Shown here piece by piece: positions 37,846-49,900 of a stretch of DNA of 64,000 bases. The position numbers and the translations under genes were made by a program. The notes beneath the pieces were generated by a model. It did not search any database and was not told the origin of the DNA. It saw nothing but the letters and a program-made list of their open reading frames with translations. How positions within the stretch are numbered: position 1 is the stretch's first letter; each line of letters starts with the position of its first letter. The DNA is from Klebsormidium nitens (Eukaryota > Streptophyta > Klebsormidiophyceae > Klebsormidiales > Klebsormidiaceae), in contig DF237065.1 in assembly GCA_000708835.1 (NCBI GenBank), positions 1 to 64,000 of the forward strand, read 5' to 3'.

Positions 37846-38624
37846 GTCTTGTCTCGGCCGAGCCCACACCTCTTGTGGGATCGTTCATCCCCTTCATGGA
37901 AACTTGAGAGGCATGAGCGCTTGCTACGATCGTAGTACAGTGCCTCCTTCATCATTCATGGGCTTTTGCATGCACAATTCGATCGGAAAAGTGCAAGCTA
38001 GAATTCAACCTAGAAAGATATAAGACGACGATGAAGCAAAACCCTAATTGCAAATCTGCTTTGACAAGGCCTCTTCGGAGCATACTACCATTAGCCATAC
38101 GTGGCATGCAAATCGAGGGCCTCGTCGGCCGTTGCTCGGTTCCACGCATCTATTTAGTTCAAGCTCCGGGAAATGGCGGGAAACGCAACTGCTTGAAAGT
38201 CGAGAGTGCAGCTTCTCTCTGCTTTCTCTTGGCAGCTTCCTCTTCTTTCAAGCCTCTATGAAAGTCCAAGCAGCTCGTCAAGCTGATTTCAATTTCTTGG
38301 GAGTTCGTCTCGCGCGATTTGTTCCCTTCTTCTCAGACTCTGCTATTGTTTTGTGAGTTTCAGTGCCAGGAGCTTCCCTAGGCAAAAAGATTTCAACAGG
38401 GCGTGCAGTAGCCACTGGCAAACTTCCGCTCGGAGGCTACTCAGAAGCAGATTAGCAGTACTAACATCCACAAAAACGGATAAGAGCCCTTTCTCTGTTT
38501 ACTGCACGCAGATAGTCAATGTGCTAAAAGTGCACTTATAGCATCTACTTGTGGAACGGGTTGACAGGTTTCAGGCTCTGGCTTTTGAGGTTGGTTTACC
38601 AAAGGGAGGTGTCGGATTTTCCCC
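37846..38624. promoter_or_regulatory. divergent promoter region between ATPase and acyltransferase genes
   Basis: About 780 bp separates the two ATGs, which point away from each other. It contains an E2F-like word GGCGGGAAA at 38175-38183. A single match of this length could be chance. No TATA box is convincing. Confidence 0.35.
38175..38183 (+). promoter_or_regulatory. E2F-like motif
   Basis: GGCGGGAAA (reverse complement TTTCCCGCC) fits the plant E2F consensus WTTSSCSS and lies within a divergent promoter region. It is a single occurrence, so weak evidence. Confidence 0.2.
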
Positions 38625-41600
38625 ATGTCCAGCAGCAAGGTGTCCAGTGGCCCTGGACGGCCCTTACAAGAAGCAAGTAAAAAGCCTCCAAAACCAGTTC
38701 CCTCAAGACGGACGTCTGGAGAGTTCGATAGGACTTCTCAAAATGGAGGAGGTGTACCTGTTGGCGGTGGAGATAGGCCAAATTCAAATGGAGTCCTGCA
38801 TTCTGAATCACGAGAAGGTGGTGCATCGGCAGATTTGCCAGCATCTGACCAAGAGATTACAGCAGTGGTGCAGAGCGTATTCGCTGGTGGTAAGTCGAGA
38901 AGAGAATGCAAAGACTTTTCAGCGTAGCCTGTGGCGATCTTTAAGGCATGTCTTAGACCATCAGGTGGAAGAATCACGCTCACTCTCAAGGTTGTTAAAT
39001 CCCACCAATTTCAGATTATCTTCAGAGCATCAATGAGGCTGTCCTGAGCGAGCAGTTGTAATGTTAGCACACATGCATTTCGTCAAGTGTTCGTCTCAGT
39101 CATTGCACTTCCTTTCAGAAGAGCCCGTTGCGTCTCTTTTTTCGTCTGGTTCACTGAACCGATTTTCGCGTAGAACATTTTACCCAGCGGCCCTTCTGTG
39201 CACCTACTGTATATCAGTGCCCTTGTCACCTGCTCACATGTTTCTTGGTGATCTGACCCCAAAACCGCGATGGATCGGTGATCCACTCAAAATCTGAAAG
39301 CCACAATTACTCGGATTCAAAGTCGCCAGCGGTTTGTACCTTATTCTCTCCTCCTGCCACACAGCAAACACTTCCTGGGCTAATCACACGCACGATGCTC
39401 AGATTAGCCAGTGATTGCTCACTATGAAACATGCCACAACTTGTTTTGCAACAGCAAATCCAGCTACTTCTCTCCTCTCACTGCCACAGACATTGTCACA
39501 GGATTTTTTACGACGATCATCCTCCAGGACCTAAAATTTCCCACGAACTTATATTCTGCAGAAATCAACAGGGAACCTCCAATACCAACAAGGCGACGGA
39601 GCGGCGGCTTTGTCGATACTGCGGCGCAGAGTGTTGTCTGCGATGCGGCTGGTGTTCCACTTGGCCCCGAATACTGCCCTTTTATAGAAAAGAAGAGTCC
39701 TGTCACATTTTACGAGGTGAGTGGCTGGTTCCTGGGAAGGAAACTAATGAGAAGGAAAGTGAGTGCCATGTCCTTGGAGAACGCTACTTCTGGTGTGAGA
39801 TTGTCGGTCGTTGTAGACTTCGTGCTTGGCAATCCAGACGCTGGACTTGACAGCGTGGGTACAAAAGCAGAGCTAAGCCTAAGTGTGTCCTGTGCCCAGA
39901 CTACTTGCACACGTCAGAATGACGGACGTCCCTAGAGTACTGATTGAGGGATAAGGATGCATATCTGGATTAGTATACTGATTCAAATGGTTGGAGAGGG
40001 GTGAATCGGGTCAGGTAGGTATGATGCGGCGCCTGCTGGTTGGCACAAGCTTCGGATGTGACTAAGGAGACGCGTATCTTGCAGAGTTATTGAGATAGTA
40101 GCATGGCAAAATTCAGTCGCAAGAGCTAGAGATTCTGCATGGTTGTCTGGTTGATGACTTAGTGATCTCGCTTCTGCAGCTCTTTAAGATGGCAATCTTG
40201 TTGCCAACTGTTCCGATACGTGTTGGCCTGATCATCTTCGTTCTTCTTCAATGCGCGGTAGTAGTGACACTCGCCACATGTGAGCCCTCTCACTTGCCTC
40301 TCTTGCCTCGTTCGTCCTTTCATAAGTGAAACGAAAGTTCTTCAAAAGCATGAGCCTCGAAAAGCTTTCCAATATGTTCACTGCACGCCTGCGCGTTGGC
40401 CTTTACATCGACGCTTTCTTCGAAGATGTTTTTTTTAGGGAAATCCATTGCTCTATCTCCAGTTAACTATGTAAAACGAAAGTGAAAAGATAGATGCTCT
40501 GCATGTGCGCTGTTGCTGTCCCCCTGATCCTGGTTGCACTCCAGATGCTTAGGAAGGCTGGCGCCAATCACCACCGCAATCCCTTTGGCTGTAGGGAAGC
40601 AGTAACCTTGACAGGAGACATTCTTTTCGTAACTGGTTACGTTCTTAGTCTGAGTAACTTTGCTAGGCATAACAGTTTACGTGCTCAGTCCAACTTCTTT
40701 TGCATTTCAGGGGGCGCGCCGTCAAATGAGCCCTTCTCCCCCTGGCGGCGAAAGCTGATTGCCAGATGGGCCCGTCCGTCCATCTCCATCGTGCTATTTC
40801 TCCTCGGGTTCCGGATACGCGTGCACGGCATGTAAGGATTTTTTTGATCTTTGTTCCAATTTCCGTTGAACACCACTGACCCTGTGAATCTGCTCGTGGA
40901 TAAAGTGGCTTGCTGTGAGCTAACTCTTTCTTCGAATGGAAACATCAGTGGTGCGCATCTGTTTGAGGTCTTTGAGTAGAAGGCTTCGCACTCAAAGCAA
41001 GAGCAAGGACGAAGATTGAGCGGTGTCGACTGGTCGGCTGGGACCTTTACAATTCCTCCCTCACACATTCCCCCGTCCAAGACCCCTCATCTTCGTCGGA
41101 GACGCTGGACTAGGTGGAAGGATGCATCGAATCCAACCTCGTTTTGCCGACTCTGAAAATATTCAACTGTGGAGTATTTAACTCCACAGGTTTTGGCCTG
41201 GCGAATGAAGGTGCGAAGCGATACGAGTTGCGATTCTTTAGGCTTGACGCACTCCGCAGTATGGCTGATACGCTGTGGAGGAGAACGTGGACTCAAGAGT
41301 CGCCCAAATTTCGCCTCCTTTCGGTGATCCGAGTATCGACGGTTCAAATCGAGTGATAGCCAAACTGTCTGCCGTCGATTTTGGGGTACTCGACGCAGGC
41401 GGGTACAGTCGGCGTCTCGGAGGCGATTCGCTGTTTTGACTGATTGAGCACTCAGGAGAATGGCATCTAAGATTGACATTGACATTGAAGGCTTCAAACA
41501 GGATCGACTTCCCAGCGCTTGCGAAACCTTGCTACCGTTCTGCTTCCTAATCTGGACAACAACCGAAGCTATTCAGCAGACCTTGCAATCTTCTCCGAAC

Positions 41601-44600
41601 ATCTTTCAACGAACTTGTTTTGCAGGCGCCGAATTTATAAGCATTACGGCATCTTTAACCAGTCAGTGCTCACTACCTGCAGCGAAAACGCGTGGGACGG
41701 TTGGGAGCGGAAGGCCGTCATGGTCGCGAACCACGTGTCGTACATCGACCCCCTCTTCGCAGTAGCTGTTTTCGCACCTTCTGGAGTGGCCAAGGTAAGC
41801 GACTCATGCCTGAATCCCGATCAGATCTGTGAAAGGCTCCGGCCTTTAGCAAGCTTTCAAATCGGTTTCATTTAGTGCAGTCCTGGAAAGCTGCACTCGG
41901 TCGAAGTGAGTCAGAATTAATGAGCGCCGGATCGAGAGTTGTGCACCTGGCGTGTCCAGCCGTTGGTCCTATCACGCTTTTGGACTCCGATTCACCCGAA
42001 CCTGATAACCCCAAAAGTGATTCGGTGTCTACGGACCAAGATACATGGATGGTGCCTCTTTCGTCAGTCGAATTGGGGCAAGTGCTTACCTGACGTGTTG
42101 GGACAATTATAAGAAATCCAAAAACTCCCTCGGACTGTTCCTTGTGCAGACATCGTCCGTCCGTATCCCCCTCATCGGCCAGATAGCACAGGGCTTCCAA
42201 CCCCTCCTCATTGACAGAACCCGGTTCACGCAGAACCAGACCGCGACTGGGAATGTGAGCCTGCTTCATGGTTTCTGTATTGGCCGATTCGGACACGTTT
42301 GGCTGGCATGTCTGGCGTTAATTTGTCTGCACCCTGGAACCTTCTTTATTTTTGCTGTCTTTGAAGGTCTGTCGTGGGTTTAGCTTTCCGGAACCTGAGG
42401 TCAGCTTGTTTCACGTGAGAGCGGTTAGCAATGTGGCTGCTCGCTTTCCGTTCGACGCTTCGACTTGCGCTCGCTTTGTATGCTGTTAGGTGCACATGCG
42501 ACCATTTTGAGATCTCGTTCTAACATTGCGGCAAGCGTAGCGGACATGCGCCGTCTGTTCAACATAGCCGTACTTTCTATTTGGGCTCCGCCTGGAAGAA
42601 AGATAAGGTTCTTTGGGTTTGGGGTCACTTTGGCGTCAATAACTTTCATTTTGATGTACAAACTGTATATGTGACAGACCTAAGACCTTAATCTGCTTAG
42701 GAGGATACCGTGGCGCTCATTGCAGCGCGCGCAGCGTACGCGCCCATCCTTCCAACGTACTCGTTCCCTCGACTTCTGCTCTGCCTTGAACTTAAAAAGG
42801 ATTCCTTGGGGCTTTCAGACTACTAGGGCTTTCAGATACCCCTGTCTTGGGGAATTACTGTGCACGCGTGTTAACCTTGAGACTTGCAAGTTCTCGCAGA
42901 AGGAGGGCACCGCGGCGCTCATTGCGGCGCGCGCAGCGGACGCGCGCTACCCGCCCATCTTCATGTTCCCGGAAGGCACCACTTCCAACGGCCACTGTTT
43001 GCTCCAGTTCCAGCGGGGAGCGTTTGTGGCGGGGGCGCCGATCATCCCCGTACTGCTCAACTACAAGTACAAGGTAAGCTTTCTATCTTGGGTTATCAGA
43101 TTGAAGGGGTTTGTCGTCTCTGGGGAAACAGCAAAGCAATGGAAGAACTCGAGTCCCACCAGCTTTGGCGCGAACCTTGCACTCGCTGGGCGCTGGGTAC
43201 GACCAGTCACCCCTATCCGTGGCACTCAAATCTCCTGCCGGGCTCGATTATTGCACGTATGATCATCTAAATAGCACGGAAACGATTTCTCGGAATCTGC
43301 TTGATCGAACGGGTAGGCAAGTCGAAGGTAGCTCGACTCGTTCATTCACCTTTCCACCAATATCGAGACCCTGTCCACATGCCTTGGTGCTGACCCATGT
43401 CTGCCGCTTCTACTTACTAGGCCTCGCTCGTCCAACCATTTCAACTGTTCGCAAATGCACCTCAACGCGTTCGCCTTACACCACCCCCGAGTCCAGCTTT
43501 CTCACTTCGTTTCAAACCCGCTTAGACGAATCACGATACCCCGTTGGCCGTTTCTATCTGCTAGCACCTTCGCCAGACCGCTTAACCCTCTGTCCTTTGA
43601 AACCCTTCAGGCCTACTCAATCCTGTCGGTCAAATTCTCATTGATCCTCATTGGTTTCTGCAGTGCTTCAATTCGCCTAGCTAACTGCAGCATCTCACTG
43701 TCCATATTCCAATTGGTCGACCCTCTGCAAGCCTGCTTAACCCTCTGCCCCTAACCTGTCTCCGAGGTAGTTAACCCAGTGAAAACCGCCCGGCTAACCC
43801 CCCTAGAACCGCGGGTTCTTGCAGTACAACGCTGTTTGGAGGAACTCGCTGTCCATGTTTCGGTTGGTCGACTCTCCACAAGCCTGCTTTACCGTCTGCC
43901 CCTAACCCTAACAGCTCACTGAACTACGCCCGGCTAACCCCCCTCATAACCCAATTTCTTTGCAGTACTTCAACCCTGCCTGGACCAACTGCAGCATCCC
44001 GCTAGCCATCTTCCGGCTGCTTTGCCAGTTCGCAAACTACCTTGACGTCACCATTCTTCCGCTGTATACCCCGAGCGAGGACGAGCGGCGAGACCCCGCC
44101 TTGTATGCCAGCAACATGCGCAAGCACATGGCGGGCGCGCTGGGGGTCCCGATGATTGAACAGGTGCGCATGTCCGCGGTTATCAGATTAAATTTCAGTC
44201 CCAGTATATTTTCGTTTTGACTGAGTTTTCCCTGGTACTGCAGTTTAGTGTCAAAAAGGTAACTAGTTCTCAAACGTGCGTGAAGGTCAGAAATTGACAT
44301 TCTGTGGAGGGAGCTCTCGCCAGCGTGCTTAGAGAAACGGTGCAAAGGCGGAATGACAACAAAGTGCTTATGGAGTTCCTCGGCCTCAGGACTCTGTCAG
44401 CTTCTAGGGAACCAATGTGATCAAAATCCCTTTGTTACCACTTGTGGGAGCGAGTGGGCAGGACACCGAAAATCCATCTGTCGAGATTAGTCGCGAGGGC
44501 ACCAACTGCCAATGGAGCTTCATCAGTACTGGTCACGGATTCTTGGAGAATTCGGTTAACGGTATCGTGCGTGACGGCAGGACTGGGTACTCGGGCGTTT

Positions 44601-44935
44601 GTTTGTTACCTTTCACGAACCTGCATGGGGCGGTCTGTTCACCATTCATATGCTGCCTGAACGCCACAATAGCGTCGGGACGTCGATCCAAAATCGATCT
44701 CTTTGACTTTTACACTCACGATCAAGGTTGCCGTTGTAGTTAAGGTCGCATACGCTGCGAATTATGCAACCACCTTTCAAAGTCAGAAAAGCTCAATCAA
44801 AATCTCCTAACCTTAGATTTTTCCTTCCGGCAGAGCTTGGGCGAGTACCTGAAGTCGCTCAAGCACGGGGTTAAGATGGACTGGTTGATGCGTCGGCAAT
44901 TGGGGCCTCCATGGAGCTTGGTGCTTAGGGCTTGA
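38625..44935 (+). CDS. LPEAT1: LPEAT1-like lysophospholipid acyltransferase, about 462 aa
   Basis: Exons: 38625-38889, 39562-39716, 40180-40279, 40711-40831, 41626-41794, 42150-42254, 42900-43073, 43966-44163, 44834-44935 (TGA). Phases agree. The protein belongs to the PlsC-type (LPLAT) acyltransferases that reacylate lysophosphatidyl-ethanolamine or -choline with acyl-CoA at the ER membrane. Motif I is N-H-V-S-Y-I-D (about 248-254), with the catalytic His and Asp. Motif III is F-P-E-G-T-T-S-N-G (from about 328), and motif IV is I-I-P-V-L-L-N-Y. Two membrane segments lie in exons 3 and 4 before the catalytic domain. The block L-P-L-Y-x-P-S-x-x-E, then D-P-x-L-Y-A-S-N-x-R-K matches plant LPEAT1. 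The N-terminal 90 residues are hydrophilic and variable. There is no EF-hand region, as in LPEAT1 rather than LPEAT2. Introns before exons 7 and 8 contain echoes of those exons. Confidence 0.85.
42691..42755 (+). repeat. exon-edge echo: decayed copy of acyltransferase exon 7 start
   Basis: TTAG followed by GAGGATACCGTGGCGCTCAT and a GCGCGCGCAGCG block repeats the start of exon 7 (acceptor at 42899) about 200 bp upstream. A short deletion and several substitutions separate it from the exon, but it keeps an AG at the expected place. Confidence 0.8.
43640..43912 (+). repeat. exon-edge echoes: two decayed copies of acyltransferase exon 8 start
   Basis: Copy 1 has its acceptor at 43661-43663 and copy 2 at 43822-43824; the real acceptor is at 43963-43965. 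Each copy includes upstream intron, a TTCT(T/G)..GCAG acceptor and about 40-50 bp of exon-like sequence (compare AACTGCAGCATC..CTGTCCAT with the exon). Copy 2 shares the block GCCCGGCTAACCCCCCT with the real exon's intron. Both copies hit stop codons and lack a donor. Still older traces (CGCTTAACCCTCTG) lie at about 43570-43600. Confidence 0.8.
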
Positions 44936-46928
44936 CGAGCTTCTGAACAGAATCTGCAGTGGTCTAGGATCCACGAAATTCCAATGTGTAGTGGGAGTAG
45001 AATTAGAAAGTTTGCCGCCAAGCTACGATAGGTTTTTGTTACGAGTTGCTTTGTACCATGTTAAGATTGCTTGTTTCGGGTTGTTTAGCGTTGTGCTGCG
45101 TAGGTTGCGTTGTCACCAGTTCACTCAAAATGCTTGAACGCAGTGATAAGGTGGGCATCGGCAGTTGAGTTGTCTGCCTATGGAAGTTGGATCATAGAAG
45201 GCAAGGTTGGTCAAAAATAAGCGGGCTGTTTGATAGGTGGTCGTCCAAACGAGTGCAGATGACTGCAGCCAAAAGAGGTTAAGACTAGCATCAAGCAGAT
45301 GACCTCTAAATGAGCTGTTCATTAAGAACGATGACGATTAGGCCGAACTGACTGACGATGTAGGAGACCGAGAGACATCGTGCCACGGATCATGCAGGGC
45401 GTTCAATGAGAACGTTGAGACGTCGTTGCTAAGTCTTTTGATCTATTGAGTGTTCCTCCGGGAGATCTTGGATGCAGACGGTCCTGGCCAATGCAATGCT
45501 TACTATGCGTGTGTGAGCTAGGCAACCCCGATTTGAGCACTGGAGGTGGATCAACACCCGCGAGGGATTGCCGGACAGCATGCCATGAAGTAAGCCTCTC
45601 GAGAAGGGTCAGCACTTTTAAGTTGGCCGCGTTTCACCCCCGTGGGCTGAAAGTCTATTGACTCTTCCTCTCTATTGCCTTCCGTCAGTTGTGCGGTGTG
45701 CGTCCGGCCAGCTTATATCGGCGTTTCGAGTTTGTCGCCATGGTCACCTAGTCTTTATTGCCTTCCCCTTATAGATGTTCTGCGAGACCGCGGGAGGGCT
45801 GCCATCCTCCCGAGCCTCCCCGTTTCTTCCTCTTCATTGCGGCCTTTGTTTCTCACGATCTCAAGCCTGCTGATCGATTGTGTGGGCCGCGCGGCAGTGG
45901 CCGAGCTAGCGGCTCAATCGCCGCGACGTGAAGTTCGCGGCCGCCGGCGCGGCCGCGCTACCAAGGGTTTTGCTGGACTCACTATTGTACCGGTAGGGAA
46001 GGAAGATCGCAGATCTCCCGGCGAATCTTTGATAGATCTGACGGTTTCGAAGGAGACGTGGGTCCTGATATTTCGGATGACTGTGCAACAACGAATCGGA
46101 AGCATTCGTCACACACTTCAACAGCCTGCGTCCCGACTCTCTTCTCCGGGTTCTTGGTATCGAAATAGATTGGGATCACAATATTTGCATGCATTCGATA
46201 ATACATACCGGAAGGATATCCGAAAGAAACCATCATGTACTGTGGTAATCGGTCGATATGCTTCTTGACCGGTAGTATTTCCCGGCTACTTGCCAGTAAT
46301 GCGGATGTGTCAGACTTTCGTCCATGGAACGGAAGTCGCGGGTCGGCGGCGGCGGCGGGATCCGGGATTTGGCCTCGTCAGTCTTGCTCATCATGCTTTC
46401 AAGACTGAAGTTCGAAGTTCGAACCCTGGGCCTGACTCAGTTCCAACAAGGAAGGAGGAGAATTGGCCAGCTTTCGAATCTCAAGGTCAGAAGCATTTGC
46501 TGAGCTGCTGAGGTAATGGGAGTAAAATGGCGCACGCGTACATTCTCAATTATGGGCATTGGATCTGTGGCAGATTAGCTTAGTGAAAAGCGGGGCACAT
46601 TCCAAAGGCACGCCATACGGTACCCATTCTTAGTAGGAGCTCTTTTTGCCGTTACTTCAGCAGCATGCTTTAAAATTGACTCTGATGATGTGATGTTCAG
46701 CTGAGCTTATGAGCTGGATTATGCTCTCCCGCCTCTGGAGTTGGACTTTTGTTTGACGCATTATTCGTGGGGGCTTCGCCGTAGGGGCATGATACATTGA
46801 GCCCGGCAGTCGCTGCTTTAGGGGCAAAATTTGCAAGGGGAGACCCCGATCCAAGAACCCCCTAATTTGCCAGCACTACCCCCCCTATGAAGCGCAAAAA
46901 AGTGGGGGGGCCAATGAGCTAGGGCGAA
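44936..46928. other. intergenic region, 2 kb
   Basis: This lies between the acyltransferase stop and the SEUSS-like start, both on the plus strand. It contains one unassigned minus-strand frame (listed separately), a short GGC repeat at about 46340-46355 and a GTTCGAACC word near 46410 that resembles a tRNA B box without a tRNA fold. The SEUSS promoter should lie at its right end. Confidence 0.35.
45982..46236 (-). CDS. possible orphan exon or gene fragment, 84 codons
   Basis: The frame runs from 46236 to a TAG at 45982. Its composition looks protein-like: I-V-I-P-I-Y-F-D-T-K-N-P-E-K-R-V, then V-C-D-E-C-F-R-F-V-V. It has no recognised homology, and no partner exons were found. A plus-strand frame covers the same bases, so only one of them, or neither, is real. 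Confidence 0.2.
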   Translation of the reverse strand: MMVSFGYPSGMYYRMHANIVIPIYFDTKNPEKRVGTQAVEVCDECFRFVVAQSSEISGPTSPSKPSDLSKIRREICDLPSLPVQ

Positions 46929-49900
46929 ATGCCCTCCCGAGGGAGGAAACGACAGCCGGAGCCCGCCGCACCCCCCCGTGCTCCGGAGCAAAATGGGCAT
47001 ACGCATAGCGAGCCGCTTCTGGAGAATCGGCTGAGGGGGGGGTCTCAAGTAGACGGCGCTCCCCAGGGGGGGTCGCAAATGGAGTCAGACAAGGACGGCG
47101 GGTCCCCCCGGGAGAGCTCGGGGAATTCAAAACGGAAGGCGCCGGAACCCCCCAGTAAGAGCGCGAAGGAGTTCCGCTGGGCGCCCCCGCTGTCGCTCAA
47201 TTTGTCAAGCGTCGGGAGGGGGGGTAAGCCGAGTCTCATGGGTGTGGGCTCGTTCGCGGGGGTGGCCGCGCCGTTGCAAACTCCGGCGCCCCCCATGCCG
47301 GTGCTCGAGAGCCCGCACTCGCAGGGCATGCTGCTCTCCCCCCGGGGTGGTGTGCCGGGAGATCTCTTCAAGGGGGGGGGCGAAAGTGCGGGGCCGCGGG
47401 TCTCTCTGGGGAGCGACAAGCTGCCGCCGAAGTCGCCAGTGTTGCAGGCAATGAGCAATGGGCAAGTCATGCCGCAAGGACCGAGTTTGTCGGGGGGGTC
47501 GAAGGGAAGCGCTTTGGGGGGGAGCGGTTTCTTGCACCCGTCGATGCAAGGTGGGGACGCTTCTCCAGAGCCCCGCAGTTGGTTGCTTGATCTGAAGTCG
47601 CAGAATGTGGGCTTCTTGAAATTCTTTAGGAGTTATACTCTCAGATTTTGTGAGCAATTTTGGTGCTGAAGGCGATATTCCGGCGGTGCTAGGAGATTTA
47701 CTCAACCAAGTCCGATGCCTTGAAATTCTTTGCTCGTTGGATGGTGCACGTTCCCTGCACTGGAAATCTATTAATCGCTAAGATTCCACATTCATGAAGC
47801 TTCAAGGCTAAGTTGCTCCGTCCGCATCCTTCAATCGCGCTTGTTTCCCTTCTTCTTCTCAGCTGCCAAAACTGGATTTTGTCTTGAGGTGGTCCCATAG
47901 ACTGCGTGACTCCGAGGGCGTGTGCGCTTGATTAGCCTTGCCCTCACTTGTTTGTCTGATTTTAGGATTCCAAATCCTGAAAAAGGTGCCGCTTGCGGAT
48001 CGGCACGTGAGCCCACATGTGCTCCTCTTAGCATCTGCACAATGACAACCACCTATTGTCTTCGATGTTCTCATCTTCTGCTGTGTCTAGTGCAGCTTAT
48101 TGAGATTCAGCAGGAAAGTACAATCAAGGGGCACTTTAGGGTATTCACGTTCTATGATTTTGCTGGACTTGCCGGTAGAAAGTTGCTGATCGCGAGGCAG
48201 TTGGAATGTTGATTTGCTCTGCTCTTGTTTGCGAAGGGGTTATTGATTCAGGGGGGCGGGGGATGTCACATGTATGCAAGGCAATGTCTACAGGCGCTTG
48301 TCGTCCTTGATGCATTAGGGCTAGGAAGGGCTGAACTTTGCCCTCACAATTGTCTGCTTCGCACATCTGTTTCTGTAAACTTTCTTGACAATTCTGCCCT
48401 TCTGTTTGCCCTTTTGTCTGCATATTCGATTGCTCTGTGCAGCCGAGCTTTGCTTGTACCCAGCCTCTTTTTGCATGCAGCTTTTCTTCAGCGCCGTACT
48501 TATCCTCTTGACAGGTCAAGTGCTGCAGAGCTGCAATCTGTAACGAGTCAAGAATGAAAAGACTTCCCTCACATTCTCCTACTATGCGCATGCTCGCAGT
48601 GCATACCAAAAGCTACAATCACACTGCATGTCGTTGGGGATCATTTCTCAGCTTTTGAAGCTCTTCCCTGCGCTTGACGTCCATCTCAGAACGACGCCCC
48701 CATGATTTCATTGACCAAGTGCCGTGGCAGCTTGGGCTTGAGAGAGGCAGCTTTCTAACCCCGTCTTTCGTTCCTTAAAGAGTAAGTTTCAACATACCAG
48801 TCAGGCCTTACCTAGTTCCCTCGCTTCGCCTGTTCTCTTAACTGAGGAGCTTCTCACTCCCACACTTGCATTCCCACAGGCCAAGCGTTGAACCAGTCCA
48901 AGGTCGAGTTCCCGCCTCCCCCCAGCCCCAAACCCGCCGCCTCCAACCAGGAGCTCCTCCAACGGATGCAAATGCTGCAGCAACAGAACAAGCGGCAGGA
49001 GGCCGCGCAACAACACTTTCTGGCCCTGCAACAAAAGATCCAGCAACAGCAGTTGCAACAACAGAAGATCCTCCAAAGCCTCCAGAACCCCCCTACCCCA
49101 AAACCCGCCAACCCCGCTGCCGCGATCCTCAGCGCCAGCCTCCTAAACCCGCCTCGAAACGACGCTAACATGGACCTCCATGGGGGGGCCTCCGCTAACC
49201 CTCTCGCTAACCCGTCACTAACCCGGAGCCGCTCGAGCAACTCGCACACGACCGGGGGGGGTCCCGCGCAGCCCAACTCGGTCCCCCTCTACATCTCGCA
49301 AGCCGACAAGCTACCCCCCCGGAACGCGGGGTCATGCGTCCGGCGGCTTATGCAGTACATGTATCATCAGCGAAAGCGCTCGGCGGACAACAGCATCGAG
49401 TTTTGGCGCGAATTTGTGGCGGAGTATTTCGCGCCCGGGGCGAAGAAGCGGTGGTGCGTCTCGTGTTACAGTCACAACGGGCGGTCGCCAGCTGGCGTGT
49501 TCCCGCAGGAGGTGTGGCACTGCGAGCTGTGCGGGGCGGACCCGGGACGGGGGTTTGGTGAGTGGTTAGCTTTTGACTGTGGGTTTTCGAAATCACAGGA
49601 TGTTACGCGGTAAGAAGTTGATGGGGTTTGGTGAGTGGTTAGCTTTCAAAACAAGGATGTCATGGGTTAAACGGTTGGTGAAAGATGTCCATCAGAGTGT
49701 CCAATTCGAGGCAGGCGTTGCATGCTTTGCTTGGTGACCTGGACAAGCTCTCGGACAGAGGTTTGTTTTCTAACCTCACATTAGGGGTGATCCCACTTGA
49801 GAATGTTGGTGAGTATCTTGTCAAGTTCGCCTTCTGTGCCAGAACTCTTGTGAGTTCCCCTTATCAACAAAGGTCCTCCGAAGTGCATCTTCCATCAAGC

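Noticed and set aside
38551-39036. 161-codon plus-strand frame overlapping the acyltransferase start
   Set aside because: The alternative frame starting at 38625 has a clean donor (GGTG|GTAAGT) that joins in phase to the next acyltransferase exon, while this frame does not connect.
39411-39935. 174-codon frame as a stand-alone gene
   Set aside because: Only 39562-39716 inside it fits the acyltransferase exon chain; the rest is intron read-through.
45675-46268. 197-codon plus-strand frame
   Set aside because: Low-complexity Ser/Arg-rich translation without splice partners or recognised motifs; a minus-strand frame overlaps it with equal merit.
46360-46435. tRNA-like B box (GTTCGAACC)
   Set aside because: No matching A box, acceptor stem or anticodon stem could be drawn; at most an old tRNA-derived repeat.
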